Counted from the stretch's first letter, positions 1 to 7,544 are shown. The stretch: 32,238 bases of DNA from Treponema sp. (GCA_009784775.1 WQXQ01000015.1:1-32238), one strand, 5' to 3'. Notes: a model not told the origin generated them from the letters alone. A program made the numbers and translations.

Positions 1-49
1 CGGGCAGCATTTTTATAAGCTGGGTAAATCTATTCTCTTCCCTTCCCAT
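1..49 (-). CDS. N-terminal fragment of a gene leaving the left edge
   Basis: A minus-strand ATG at 49 opens a frame of 16 codons (MGREENRFTQLIKMLP) that runs off the window. I do not recognise the family from so few residues. The main support is the promoter: a -10 box TATACT ends 6 bases before the ATG, with TTAACT 17 bases further up. AAAGGA touches the ATG directly, too close to work as a normal Shine-Dalgarno site, so this looks like a leaderless start. Confidence 0.45.
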   Translation of the reverse strand, partial: MGREENRFTQLIKMLP

Positions 50-55
50 TCCTTT

Positions 56-84
56 AGTATAGCATTATTTTATGCTTAAGTTAA
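56..84 (-). promoter_or_regulatory. promoter of the left-edge gene (leaderless type)
   Basis: On the minus strand the -35 TTAACT (79-84) and -10 TATACT (56-61) are 17 bases apart. The -10 ends 6 bases before the ATG at 49, so transcription should start at or next to the start codon. Confidence 0.45.
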
Positions 85-288
85 CGCATATGCAGGGTAC
101 GGCCAAGCCGCAATGAGGAATGAGAATCGTTGTCCGTCGGCATTGCGGGTTACCAACACGCACCGATTACAAACAACGCCCCTTTTCTCATTTTTCTCCC
201 TTCTCTTCCTCATTTATTTGTTTGTGATAAAAAAACAACCTAAAAGCATCAATATTTCATAGAACCATTAAAATAAGGAAAGTAAATT
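85..288. other. intergenic stretch with an inverted repeat
   Basis: No convincing gene is seen. CCGCAATG (108-115) and CATTGCGG (141-148) form a perfect 8-bp inverted repeat around a 25-base loop. The left arm runs into an AATGAGGAATGAG stretch (112-124) of the short repeat family found at other gene ends in this window. A pyrimidine-rich run lies near 183-213. Function unknown. Confidence 0.4.
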
Positions 289-461
289 ATGTTATGTCCA
301 AAAATAACAAATGTAGAGCCTATTGATAATTATACATTAAAATTATACTATGAAAATGGTGAAAAAAATTATTTAATGTTTTACCATACATATCGGGTAA
401 ATGGTATGAAGAATTGTATAATGATTATTTTAAATCGGTACATTTAGTTTCAAATGGGCAA
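289..461 (+). pseudogene. frameshifted DUF2442-type gene
   Basis: The frame from ATG 289, after AAGGA, reads MLCPKITNVEPIDNYTLKLY and stops at 447. This is the usual beginning of small DUF2442 proteins. Near 391-397 the matching protein jumps to another frame, which reads GKWYEELYNDYFKSVHLVSN and gives the rest of the domain. One base appears to have been lost. The tail after the NGQ codons is replaced by a copy of a folC segment. DUF2442 genes often sit in toxin-antitoxin-like pairs; none is seen here. A sequencing error could mimic the frameshift, but the replaced tail also argues for decay. Confidence 0.6.
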
Positions 462-489
462 GCCTTTTTCCCGGCTTGTTTCCAATGCC
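453..489. repeat. copy of a folC 3' segment (left direct repeat)
   Basis: Positions 453-489 match 2114-2150 inside folC in the same orientation: nine identical bases (AATGGGCAA), three mismatches, then 25 identical bases (465-489 against 2126-2150). The three mismatches fall on exactly one folC codon (CAG against GGC). The two copies lie about 1.66 kb apart and flank the Bro-N and GNAT genes. The segment can also fold as CAAGCC-loop-GGCTTG. Confidence 0.75.
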
Positions 490-491
490 CC

Positions 492-547
492 TTGACTAAA
501 TTCGGCTCAATCCGCTATACTATACAAATGTTTACTTTGACAGGAGG
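492..547 (+). promoter_or_regulatory. promoter and ribosome binding site of the Bro-N gene
   Basis: TTGACT (492-497) and TATACT (516-521) are 18 bases apart, followed by AGGAGG (542-547) 6 bases before ATG 554. This is a conventional leader of roughly 25 bases, unlike the leaderless starts elsewhere in the window. The -35 box begins just after the folC-like repeat. Confidence 0.6.
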
Positions 548-553
548 ACATCT

Positions 554-1396
554 ATGGAAAAATCTCTAAGCAAGATAAAACTTTTTGAGGAACAGCAGAT
601 TCGCTATGTTTGGGATGAAGAGGCTGAAAAATGGTGGTGGTCGATTATTGATGTTATCGGTATTTTAACGGAACAACCAGATTACGACAAAGTAAGAAAT
701 TACTGGAAATGGCTAAAAACCAAGTTAAAAGAAGAAGGTAGCCAACTGGTTAGTAATACTAACCAGTTGAAATTACTCGCTCCAGACAGCAAAATGCGCC
801 TCACCGATGTTGCCGATACAGAGCAAATTCTGCGTCTTATTCAGTCCGTTCCCAGTAAAAAAGCGGAACCTTTCAAAATGTGGCTTGCCAAAGTGGGAAG
901 TGAGCGAATTGATGAAACTGTTGACCCTGAACAATCAATCGAGCGCGCTATTCAAAATTACCGCCGTTTAGGATACAGCGAAAATTGGATAAACCAGCGC
1001 ATTAAAGCAATCGAAGTCCGCAAGGCTTTGACAGATGAATGGGATAAAAGCGGCGTTAATAAAAACAATGAATACGCTGCTCTCACAGATTTAATGAGCA
1101 AGACATGGAGCGGCATGACTACCCGCGAATATAAAAAACACAAAGGCCTAAAAAAAGAAAATCTGCGCGATAATATGACCAACACTGAATTGGTGCTTAA
1201 TATGCTTGCCGAAGTTGCCGCTACGGATATATCAATTATTCGTCAGCCCAATGGATTTAACGAAAACGCCGAGGTCGCCAAAGAAGGCGCAAAAGCGGCA
1301 AAAGTTGCGCGTCAGCAGATAGAAAAAAGCACCGGAAAATCAGCAGTCAGTAAATTGAATGCAAAAAATACAGGGCAACGGCGTTTGAAAAAGTGA
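554..1396 (+). CDS. Bro-N domain protein (antirepressor-like)
   Basis: The 280-residue protein begins with a Bro-N-like domain: residues 1-110 include KIKLFEEQQIRYVWDEEAEK, then WWWSIIDVIGILT. This fold is shared by phage antirepressors and baculovirus BRO proteins and is thought to bind DNA. The C-terminal half is helical and charged, like the longer bacterial relatives of DinD type. The start is fixed by AGGAGG 6 bases upstream. It stands alone, with no phage structural or integrase gene in view, so it is a cargo or orphan gene rather than part of a visible prophage. It has its own promoter. Family placement is fairly sure; the cellular role is not known. Confidence 0.75.
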   Translation: MEKSLSKIKLFEEQQIRYVWDEEAEKWWWSIIDVIGILTEQPDYDKVRNYWKWLKTKLKEEGSQLVSNTNQLKLLAPDSKMRLTDVADTEQILRLIQSVPSKKAEPFKMWLAKVGSERIDETVDPEQSIERAIQNYRRLGYSENWINQRIKAIEVRKALTDEWDKSGVNKNNEYAALTDLMSKTWSGMTTREYKKHKGLKKENLRDNMTNTELVLNMLAEVAATDISIIRQPNGFNENAEVAKEGAKAAKVARQQIEKSTGKSAVSKLNAKNTGQRRLKK

Positions 1397-1408
1397 CAAA
1401 CTGTTTAG

Positions 1409-1471
1409 ACAAATGGGAGGGTGCCAGTTACCAGCCTTGGGCTCCAGGTATAAACTGGCGATGCCATTTGT
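1409..1471. repeat. long imperfect hairpin after the Bro-N gene
   Basis: Nested inverted repeats share one centre: ACAAATGG (1409-1416) with CCATTTGT (1464-1471), GCCAGTT (1423-1429) with AACTGGC (1453-1459), and AGCC (1433-1436) with GGCT (1440-1443). The bulges between them are unequal. No T-run follows, so it is not an ordinary terminator. It is either a structured RNA end or a recombination-type site. Confidence 0.5.
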
Positions 1472-1529
1472 ACACATACTGGATTGTAAAGAATAATATA
1501 AAAATATGTAAACGTTTGTTCTGGAATTG

Positions 1530-1558
1530 TTGAGCATATTTTGAAAATATAGTATAAT
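1530..1558 (+). promoter_or_regulatory. promoter of the GNAT gene (leaderless type)
   Basis: TTGAGC (1530-1535), a 17-base spacer and TATAAT (1553-1558) form a near-consensus promoter. The -10 ends 6 bases before ATG 1565, so the first transcribed base should be at the start codon. No Shine-Dalgarno sequence is present. Confidence 0.65.
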
Positions 1559-1564
1559 TATATA

Positions 1565-2044
1565 ATGGAAATAAAAGAATACTGTGAGAAATACTTTAAT
1601 GGTATTTATGAGGTTATCCATAAAACAATAGAGGAAATCTATCCAAAATATTACCCAAAAGAAGCCGTCGATTTCTTTCATAATCATCATTCTAAAGAAA
1701 ATATGAAAAAACAATTGCCAAATGAGTATACATTGGTAATATTTGAAAACAATATCATAATTGGGACTGGCTCATTATCTGCAAATGAAATTAAACGGTT
1801 TTTTATATTACCTGAATATCAAGGTAATGGTTATGGTAAAATATTGTTAAAGGAACTTGAAAAAAATATAAACTGGGAAAAATATGATACATTTATATTA
1901 GATTCATCATTGGGCGCTGTTAAATTTTATGAAAAAAATGGTTATGGATATAAACAATATATGACAATAGATTTACCCAATGGTAATGCATTATGTTATT
2001 TAGAAATGGAAAAATGGATAAAAAGGAACATCAAAAATAATTAA
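1565..2044 (+). CDS. GNAT family N-acetyltransferase
   Basis: The 159-residue protein has the GNAT acetyl-CoA binding signature at about residues 78-100: IKRFFILPEYQGNGYGKILL, with the (Q/R)xxGx(G/A) core QGNGYG. It is followed by the typical AVKFYEKNGY strand. Such enzymes move an acetyl group from acetyl-CoA to an amine; the substrate here cannot be told. The length is normal for a single-domain GNAT. The N-terminus matches where family members begin (MEIKEY), which supports the ATG just after the -10 box. The gene is much more AT-rich than the pyr genes next door, suggesting recent acquisition. It converges with folC across a 12-base gap. Confidence 0.85.
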   Translation: MEIKEYCEKYFNGIYEVIHKTIEEIYPKYYPKEAVDFFHNHHSKENMKKQLPNEYTLVIFENNIIIGTGSLSANEIKRFFILPEYQGNGYGKILLKELEKNINWEKYDTFILDSSLGAVKFYEKNGYGYKQYMTIDLPNGNALCYLEMEKWIKRNIKNN

Positions 2045-2056
2045 GAAATAAAATAA

Positions 2057-3418
2057 TTAATCATTCACTTTTTTTCGCACTTCTGAGACAAGGTAAAATG
2101 ATCCGGTGCAGAGAATGGGCAACTGTTTTTCCCGGCTTGTTTCCAATGCCTGTTGTATTGCTTTGTGCGTATCTTTGATAAATAGTGTTTTATCCGATAA
2201 AAATGCCTCGTATACTTTTTCCGAATCACTGGCTCTAAAACTTCCCGGCGTGGTAATGATAATGTGCGAAAAATGGGGCAGTACCATTGCTGCCATCGCG
2301 ATGGCATTTTTGTCGGCGGCGCAGCCAAACAATATTAGCCCCCCCTCGCCGTACAGCGAGCAAAATGTTTCGGCGCAGAGTGAAACACTTTCCGGCGTGT
2401 GAGCGCCGTCGATGATTACGGGGGGGGCATTGGCAATTTCAATTTTTTCAAAGCGGGCGGGAATTTGTATGTTTGCAAGCCCGCGACGAATGGCATCATC
2501 TCCAATGCCGGGGAATGCGGTTTTAAGCGCTACTACCGCAAGGCCGGCATTTTCAGCCTGAATCATTCCCGGTATCGGAATCGAAAGTTGCAGCGGCGAA
2601 TCTTTTCCATGTACTGCCAAAGAAAAATTCGTACCGCCCTGATGTATACTGACATTTGTAATTGATGCAATAGCGGGAAAGTATATCAACTGGCTGTTTT
2701 TTTCGGCGGCCCGTTTTTTGAACACCTCAAGCGCTTCAGCGTTTTGCCGCGCAAGAATCAACGGTTTGCCAGGCTTGATGATGCCTGCCTTTTCCCCTGC
2801 CACTGCTGTAATGGTATTACCCAGAAAAGCCGTATGCTCAAGCTCGATAAACGTAATAACTGAAACCAGCGGATCGACAATATTGGTGCAATCCAGCCGC
2901 CCCCCCATGCCGGTTTCCACAACCATAACATCGCAATTACCGGCGCGGGCGCAAAGGAAAAAAAACAATGTTAACAATTCAAAAAAGGTAAGCGCTTCGC
3001 CTTCCTCGCTGGCAGGATCGAACAGAGTATTGTTAAGAGATGGTATGATATGTTCCGCCACATTGCGCAATTCATCACCGGCAGTGCAGTACACCGCTTC
3101 GTCAAAAAACGCATTGCCCAAACACACCCGCTCACGAAAATCGCTGATGTGCGGCGACATATACCGCGCCACCCGGCGGCCATCCGCTTCCAGCATTGAT
3201 GCAATCATTCCCGTCAACGATCCCTTGCCTTTGGATCCCGCAATGTGAATAACCGGCGCACAGCGTTCAGGATGCCCGGCAAGCTCCGCCAAAATCTCCA
3301 TGCGATCCAGCCGGTAACTTTTGGGAATCCGGGGAATCTGCCCGCTTTCCAAATTGATAAATTGCGAAAGCCACGCAAAAATTTCCGTTGACGATGAAAA
3401 ACGCTTCTCAACTGGCAT
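2057..3418 (-). CDS. folC: folylpolyglutamate / dihydrofolate synthase
   Basis: FolC adds glutamate to folates (and in many bacteria to dihydropteroate) using ATP. The 453-residue protein carries the P-loop GSKGKGS at residues 61-67, the following MSPHISDFRERV segment and the VVETGMGGRLDCTNIVDP block that binds magnesium and folate. The C-terminal Mur-ligase domain has IIDGAHTPES. Length is normal. The start lacks a Shine-Dalgarno sequence; TATAGT ends 5 bases before the ATG, though no good -35 is visible, so a leaderless start is possible. A stretch near the 3' end (2126-2150) is duplicated at 465-489. With metF and glyA nearby it belongs to one-carbon metabolism. Confidence 0.93.
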   Translation of the reverse strand: MPVEKRFSSSTEIFAWLSQFINLESGQIPRIPKSYRLDRMEILAELAGHPERCAPVIHIAGSKGKGSLTGMIASMLEADGRRVARYMSPHISDFRERVCLGNAFFDEAVYCTAGDELRNVAEHIIPSLNNTLFDPASEEGEALTFFELLTLFFFLCARAGNCDVMVVETGMGGRLDCTNIVDPLVSVITFIELEHTAFLGNTITAVAGEKAGIIKPGKPLILARQNAEALEVFKKRAAEKNSQLIYFPAIASITNVSIHQGGTNFSLAVHGKDSPLQLSIPIPGMIQAENAGLAVVALKTAFPGIGDDAIRRGLANIQIPARFEKIEIANAPPVIIDGAHTPESVSLCAETFCSLYGEGGLILFGCAADKNAIAMAAMVLPHFSHIIITTPGSFRASDSEKVYEAFLSDKTLFIKDTHKAIQQALETSREKQLPILCTGSFYLVSEVRKKVND

Positions 3419-3450
3419 GATTCACTATAGCGTGTATTCGGGTTAATGTA

Positions 3451-3469
3451 TATAATGACTCAGGAGTTA
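3451..3469 (+). promoter_or_regulatory. -10 box and ribosome binding site of the VOC gene
   Basis: TATAAT at 3451-3456 is followed by CAGGAG and then ATG 3472. This implies a short leader of about 9-10 bases that still contains a Shine-Dalgarno site. No clear -35 is seen. The region is shared with the divergent folC start. Confidence 0.4.
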
Positions 3470-3471
3470 AC

Positions 3472-3939
3472 ATGGCGGGATTATTGCAAACGAATGCGAT
3501 TGTGCAGGTTGGTTTAATTGTTAAGGATGTGGAAAAAACAAAACAGAAATGGGCGGCTTTTTTGGGGGTGCCGGTTCCACCGACCATTCCCGCCGGAGAT
3601 CATGCGGTTACGCAGACAAAGTATAAAGGGAAATCTGCGCCCAAAGCATCGTGCCTTATGGCTTTTTTTGATGCAGGACCAAATATGCAGTTGGAGTTGA
3701 TCCAGCCGAACGGCGAAAAAAGTACCTGGCAGGATTTTCTTGACAAGAAAGGCGAGGGGATTCACCATATTGCGTTTCATGTTAATGGCATGAAAAAAAT
3801 TATCGAAACCTGCGAGGAAGCAGGACTAAAATGCATTCAGCAGGGTAACTATGGCGATGCCAGCGGAGAGTATGCATACCTGGAAGGCACAAAAGACTTC
3901 AAGTGTATTATCGAACTTTTGGAAAGTTATTCAAAATGA
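3472..3939 (+). CDS. VOC (glyoxalase-fold) protein, epimerase-like
   Basis: The 155-residue protein has the paired beta-alpha-beta-beta-beta modules of the vicinal-oxygen-chelate superfamily: IVQVGLIVKDVEKTKQKWAA near the start, QLELIQP in the middle and GEGIHHIAFHVNGMKKIIE near residue 100. The order resembles methylmalonyl-CoA epimerase and lactoylglutathione lyase relatives. Candidate metal ligands are the His in HHIAF, the Glu in MQLELIQP and the Glu near the C-terminus (KCIIELLE). The substrate cannot be assigned. It stands alone on the plus strand and its last 9 bases overlap the 3' end of metF on the other strand. Confidence 0.75.
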   Translation: MAGLLQTNAIVQVGLIVKDVEKTKQKWAAFLGVPVPPTIPAGDHAVTQTKYKGKSAPKASCLMAFFDAGPNMQLELIQPNGEKSTWQDFLDKKGEGIHHIAFHVNGMKKIIETCEEAGLKCIQQGNYGDASGEYAYLEGTKDFKCIIELLESYSK

Positions 3940-4797
3940 ACTATCGTGGATGCCCGCCGTTTTCAGTATCTCGGTGATTTTTTTCCATTTGTTTAGTGTG
4001 TACAAATGCAAACCATTGATGCCCGCCGCAATGAAACGATGAATTTGGGTTACCGTATATTCCGTGCCGGCTTTCGTAAAACTTTCGGGATCATGCTGGT
4101 ATTTACCAAAAATGGAAGCAAGTTCCGCCGGAATGGAACAGCCGTTATAGATGGTCATGCGGATGGTCGGCTCGGCGACCAGCACCGGCATGATTCCCGC
4201 CACCACCGGAATGGTGATACCCGCTTTGCGAATCTTTTCCAGAAAACGTTCAAAGGCCGTTACATCATGGCACAGTTGGGTCATAAGGAATTGCGCGCCG
4301 CGATCCTGTTTTAAGCGCAAATGGGCAATGTCCATTTCCATTGAAGGAGCGCTGATGTGCTTTTCCGGATACGCCGCCGCTGCAAGACACAGACCGGGAA
4401 ACTCAGCGCCTAACAGGCTGATAAGATCACTGGCATAGGAAAAATCGCCTCTGGTTCCTTCCCACCCGGCAGGAAAATCACCGCGCAATGCAAGCACATT
4501 TTCAAGCCCCATCGCCGCATATTCTTTGGCCAAAACCCTGATGTCATCGCGGCTGTTTCCAATGCAGGTAAAATGAGGCATCGCCAAATGTCCGCTTTTT
4601 TGCACCGCAGTGCACACCTCGATATTTCGTCCCCGGCTTGAACCTCCCGCGCCGTAGGTACAGCTGATAAAATCCGGTTTAAAATCGTACAAGCGGGAAA
4701 GAGTCTCTACAATTCCGTCCATGGGAATATCGGCCTTGGGAGGAAAAACCTCAAAAGAAAGGGTTCGTTTTTTCTGCAACAATTCCGCAATTTTCAT
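3931..4797 (-). CDS. metF: methylenetetrahydrofolate reductase
   Basis: MetF reduces 5,10-methylene-THF to 5-methyl-THF with FAD, feeding methionine synthesis. The 288 residues match a bacterial MetF barrel. LSFEVFPPK has Glu16 at the place of the catalytic Glu28 of E. coli MetF, followed by FISCTYGAGGSSR near residue 45, ALRGDFP near 103 and the C-terminal LHLYTLNK. The gene starts 21 bases after pyrD and could be read through from it. It also has its own promoter (4804-4832) ending 6 bases before the ATG and no Shine-Dalgarno site. In acetogenic treponemes MetF also serves the Wood-Ljungdahl pathway; nothing here decides that. Confidence 0.93.
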   Translation of the reverse strand: MKIAELLQKKRTLSFEVFPPKADIPMDGIVETLSRLYDFKPDFISCTYGAGGSSRGRNIEVCTAVQKSGHLAMPHFTCIGNSRDDIRVLAKEYAAMGLENVLALRGDFPAGWEGTRGDFSYASDLISLLGAEFPGLCLAAAAYPEKHISAPSMEMDIAHLRLKQDRGAQFLMTQLCHDVTAFERFLEKIRKAGITIPVVAGIMPVLVAEPTIRMTIYNGCSIPAELASIFGKYQHDPESFTKAGTEYTVTQIHRFIAAGINGLHLYTLNKWKKITEILKTAGIHDSSF

Positions 4798-4803
4798 TGT
4801 AAT

Positions 4804-4832
4804 AGTATAACATACAATTTATGTATTGCGAA
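4804..4832 (-). promoter_or_regulatory. promoter of metF (leaderless type)
   Basis: On the minus strand TTCGCA (4827-4832), 17 bases, TATACT (4804-4809), then 6 bases to the ATG at 4797. It lies across the last codons of pyrD, so metF may be expressed apart from the pyr operon. Confidence 0.5.
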
Positions 4833-5733
4833 GGGAAAGTTTTTCCACAGAGGCAATGCCAGAACAACGTAAATGGCTCTCAAGCCCTTCAATAATTTCG
4901 ATCATTGTTGCGGGGTGGGCGAAGGTTGCGGAGCCGATCTGGACTGCTACTGCGCCGGCGATGAGGAATTCCAGGGCGTCTTCGGTGGTGGCGATGCCGC
5001 CCATGCCCACAACGGGAACCTGCGATCCAAGCGCGGTGCAGAGTTCCCACACCATACGCAGGGCGATGGGTTTAATGGCCGGGCCGGAAAGGCCTGCGGT
5101 GATATTATCAAAAACCGGTTTGCGCTGGTGTATATCTATTGCCATTGCCTTGAATGTATTCACCAGCGAAAGGGCATCGGCGCCGGCATTAACGCAGGCG
5201 CGGGCTACGGCGATTAAATCCGGCGCGTTAGGCGAAAGTTTTACCATAAGCGGTTTGCCAGTGACGGTATTGCGCACCTGGCTGGTGACCGCCGCCGCCG
5301 ATTCGGGATCAAGGCCAAAAGCCATACCGCCCGCTTTGACATTGGGGCAGGAAATATTCAGCTCGATCATATCAACAGAACTTGCGTTTAACAGCGCCGC
5401 ACCTTCGACATATTCCTCTACGGTGGAGCCGGACAGGTTGGCGATAACCACCGGGCCTAGTGTTCGCAAATAGGGTAATTCATTTTCGATAAAGGCGGGG
5501 ATGCCGGGATTTTCAAGTCCAATGGAATTCAACATTCCTGCCGGAGTTTCCCATACGCGAATGCCCGTGTTTCCCGGCCGGGGATTCAGGGTGAGCCCTT
5601 TCGTACAAATGCCGCCGAGACGCGACACGTCAATAATGCCCGCATACTCTCTGCCATAACCAAAAGTCCCCGATGCGGCGATAACGGGATTTTGAAAATG
5701 CACGCCGGCAATAGTAACTGCAATATTAGCCAT
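4819..5733 (-). CDS. pyrD: dihydroorotate dehydrogenase, catalytic subunit (class 1B)
   Basis: PyrD oxidises dihydroorotate to orotate, the fourth step of pyrimidine synthesis, with FMN. Starting at ATG 5733 (MANIAVTIAG) the protein has 304 residues, the usual size. It has NPVIAASGTFGYG at the N-terminus, the active-site LNISCPNVKAGG with Cys129, and the flavin-binding GMGGIATTEDALEFLIAGA near the C-terminus. The frame is open further upstream, but 5733 fits the family and overlaps the pyrK stop by 8 bases (ATGGCTAA), typical of translational coupling. The partner PyrK directly upstream marks it as the NAD-dependent class 1B type. Confidence 0.94.
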   Translation of the reverse strand: MANIAVTIAGVHFQNPVIAASGTFGYGREYAGIIDVSRLGGICTKGLTLNPRPGNTGIRVWETPAGMLNSIGLENPGIPAFIENELPYLRTLGPVVIANLSGSTVEEYVEGAALLNASSVDMIELNISCPNVKAGGMAFGLDPESAAAVTSQVRNTVTGKPLMVKLSPNAPDLIAVARACVNAGADALSLVNTFKAMAIDIHQRKPVFDNITAGLSGPAIKPIALRMVWELCTALGSQVPVVGMGGIATTEDALEFLIAGAVAVQIGSATFAHPATMIEIIEGLESHLRCSGIASVEKLSLRNT

Positions 5734-6625
5734 CGAATATAACCTCATTTGCATTGAAGATAGGCCCATCGGCACAGCAGCGCCGGTTGCCATTGACGGT
5801 TTTTATCGTGCAGCCAAGGCAGGCACCCACACCGCAGGCCATTCGCTGTTCCGTACTGATAAAACAGGGAACCCCTGCCGCGATACATTTTGCCGCAACC
5901 GCTTGCAGCATTAGTCCCGGCCCGCACGCGCACACTGCCGCATACTTTTCCGGTTCCAAAAAATCGGGGATGCGGCCCTTGTGTCCCGCTTTGCCATCTT
6001 CCGTTGCGAGAGTGACACTCTCCGCTTCAAGATAAGCCACCCCCAGCAGCGCGTGTTTTTCTGTATCGTCTTTAAAGCCAGTTCGAAAACCGGCGTACAC
6101 ATTAAAAATATGTCCCGGCGATTCGCATAACAAGGCATTCAGCGGGGCAATCCCCAGACCGCCGCTTATCAAAGCAATTGGTTTTCCGCCTTCCTGCACC
6201 GCAGGTAAAAAATCGCTCCAGGCATTTCCCAACGGCCCAATCAATTCCGCTTCTTCACCAATGCGCATGGAAGCCAATTCTTCCGTTCCCTTCCCTCGCC
6301 GCTCAATCAAAAAAGTGATGGTATCAGATTCCAAATACTTCCCCGTCAAATACCTTTGATACGGCGTGCTTTTATTCCGTGCTTTTCTGCGGATATAATC
6401 TTTATCTTCTACCGCCGGTTCCCACTTCGCCACACTGATCGGCCTGCCCAGAAAAATGGCACTCCGCTTGGGTTTAATCATAAAAAACTGCCCCGCCTTT
6501 GGCGCAGTGAGTTTTACGTTTCCGGACTGCCACACAAAATCCATCCGAAAAACTTCTTTGTTTATAAAATCATTCCGTATCAACTCACCGCTTACACCGC
6601 AAGGCTTACATTCCTCACACCTCAT
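5726..6625 (-). CDS. pyrK: dihydroorotate dehydrogenase electron-transfer subunit
   Basis: PyrK carries electrons from PyrD's FMN through a [2Fe-2S] cluster and FAD to NAD. The ferredoxin-reductase-like body includes GRPISVAKW (FAD), LIGPLGNAW and ALISGGLGIAPL (NAD). The C-terminal cluster motif MACGVGACLGCTIK, with the later RRCCADGP, supplies the iron ligands. The 299 residues are somewhat longer than many PyrKs. The first dozen residues (MRCEECKPCGVS) come from a GAGGAATG repeat that also forms the Shine-Dalgarno site. A TTG start near 6583 is an alternative. It sits between pyrF and pyrD in the operon. Confidence 0.93.
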   Translation of the reverse strand: MRCEECKPCGVSGELIRNDFINKEVFRMDFVWQSGNVKLTAPKAGQFFMIKPKRSAIFLGRPISVAKWEPAVEDKDYIRRKARNKSTPYQRYLTGKYLESDTITFLIERRGKGTEELASMRIGEEAELIGPLGNAWSDFLPAVQEGGKPIALISGGLGIAPLNALLCESPGHIFNVYAGFRTGFKDDTEKHALLGVAYLEAESVTLATEDGKAGHKGRIPDFLEPEKYAAVCACGPGLMLQAVAAKCIAAGVPCFISTEQRMACGVGACLGCTIKTVNGNRRCCADGPIFNANEVIFDG

Positions 6626-6640
6626 TCCTCATTCCTCATT
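6609..6640. repeat. short tandem repeat CATTCCT(C) at the pyrF-pyrK junction
   Basis: Seven-base units (ATTCCTC, on the minus strand GAGGAAT) are repeated here with one CTCACAC variant. The repeat contains the pyrF stop codon, the pyrK start codon and a usable GAGGA 7 bases before that start. A 16-base part (6613-6628) recurs inverted at 22943-22958 upstream of pheS. Confidence 0.7.
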
Positions 6641-7544
6641 TTTTCGCCGCTGCCAATATCGCATCACGCATCGTAATCGTTGCACGGCGGGCCGCCTCTG
6701 CGGCAAATTCAATAGTGGCCGCCGATTCATCGGCGCCGCCGCCACCGCCGGATACCTTTAACTCCTCACTCCACGCTTTGAGGATAGATCGCGAGGCATT
6801 TACCACACCGCCGTTTCCTTCACGAAGCAGTAATGCCGCATCATCCGCCGCGCCGCCCTGCGCGCCATAACCGGGAATAAGGAAAAATAAATTGGAGTAC
6901 TGTTTACGAATTTCGGCGGCCTCATCCCGCTCGGTGCAGCCAACAACCGCGCCAAATGCTCCATAGCCGCATTTGCCTGAATGCGCGGCAGCAAGCCCCG
7001 CAAGCTTATCCCCAACCACATGGTACACACGCTTTTTCTCTGATACTTCCAGATACTCAAAATCGCGCATACCTTTATTGCTGGTTCGCATCAATACAAA
7101 GGCCCCCTTGCCATTACTTTCGGCATAGGTGAGCCAGGGTTCAATGGAGTCCATTCCCATGTAAGGAGAGAGGGTGACAAAGTCCGCCTCGAATTCTCCC
7201 GCAAAATGCGCTTTCGCATAACGCAGAGCGGTATCGGCAATGTCGCCGCGTTTAATGTCAGCGATAACAATGCCGCCTTTTTCACGGATATAATGTAAGG
7301 TTTTGGCATACGTGGAAAGGCCGGCGATTCCCATTTCTTCATAGTAGGCATTTTGTACCTTGTAACAGGCGGCGACATCAATGGTGCTGTCAATCAGCGC
7401 CTGATTAAACGCAAAAACCGCTTCGGCATCTGATCCAGCCCGTCGCCGTTCAGCAGAAGGAATATATTCTGCCGCAGTATCAAGGCCTACGCACACATGG
7501 CCTTTTGCGGCAACCGATTCAAAAAGTCTGTCGATGTTATACAT
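6636..7544 (-). CDS. pyrF: orotidine 5'-phosphate decarboxylase (subfamily 2)
   Basis: PyrF decarboxylates OMP to UMP, the last step of the pathway. Starting at ATG 7544 (MYNIDRLF) gives 302 residues, the longer subfamily-2 type rather than the 230-residue E. coli type. Visible motifs are VCVGLDTAAEYIP and the catalytic IADIKRGDIADTA with Asp96, Lys98 and Asp101, then FFLIPGYGAQGG for phosphate binding. The start is set by AAGGAG 8 bases upstream and lies one base after the pyrC stop. The stop codon falls inside the GAGGAAT repeat. Confidence 0.93.
   Translation of the reverse strand: MYNIDRLFESVAAKGHVCVGLDTAAEYIPSAERRRAGSDAEAVFAFNQALIDSTIDVAACYKVQNAYYEEMGIAGLSTYAKTLHYIREKGGIVIADIKRGDIADTALRYAKAHFAGEFEADFVTLSPYMGMDSIEPWLTYAESNGKGAFVLMRTSNKGMRDFEYLEVSEKKRVYHVVGDKLAGLAAAHSGKCGYGAFGAVVGCTERDEAAEIRKQYSNLFFLIPGYGAQGGAADDAALLLREGNGGVVNASRSILKAWSEELKVSGGGGGADESAATIEFAAEAARRATITMRDAILAAAKK

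Noticed and set aside
1409-1471. Integron attC site
   Set aside because: The nested stems look similar, but neither end carries the RYYYAAC and GTTRRRY core sites in the right order (GTTTAGAC has an extra base), and no integrase is in the window.
2718-3248. Plus-strand reading frame of 176 codons inside folC
   Set aside because: It is antisense to a conserved folC region, is rich in Ser, Ala and Arg as expected of a shadow frame, and lacks start signals.
6598-6625. A metal-binding CxxCxxC site at the PyrK N-terminus
   Set aside because: The cysteine codons come from the GAGGAATG repeat and the adjoining sequence, and are not part of the family's known cluster, which lies at the C-terminus.
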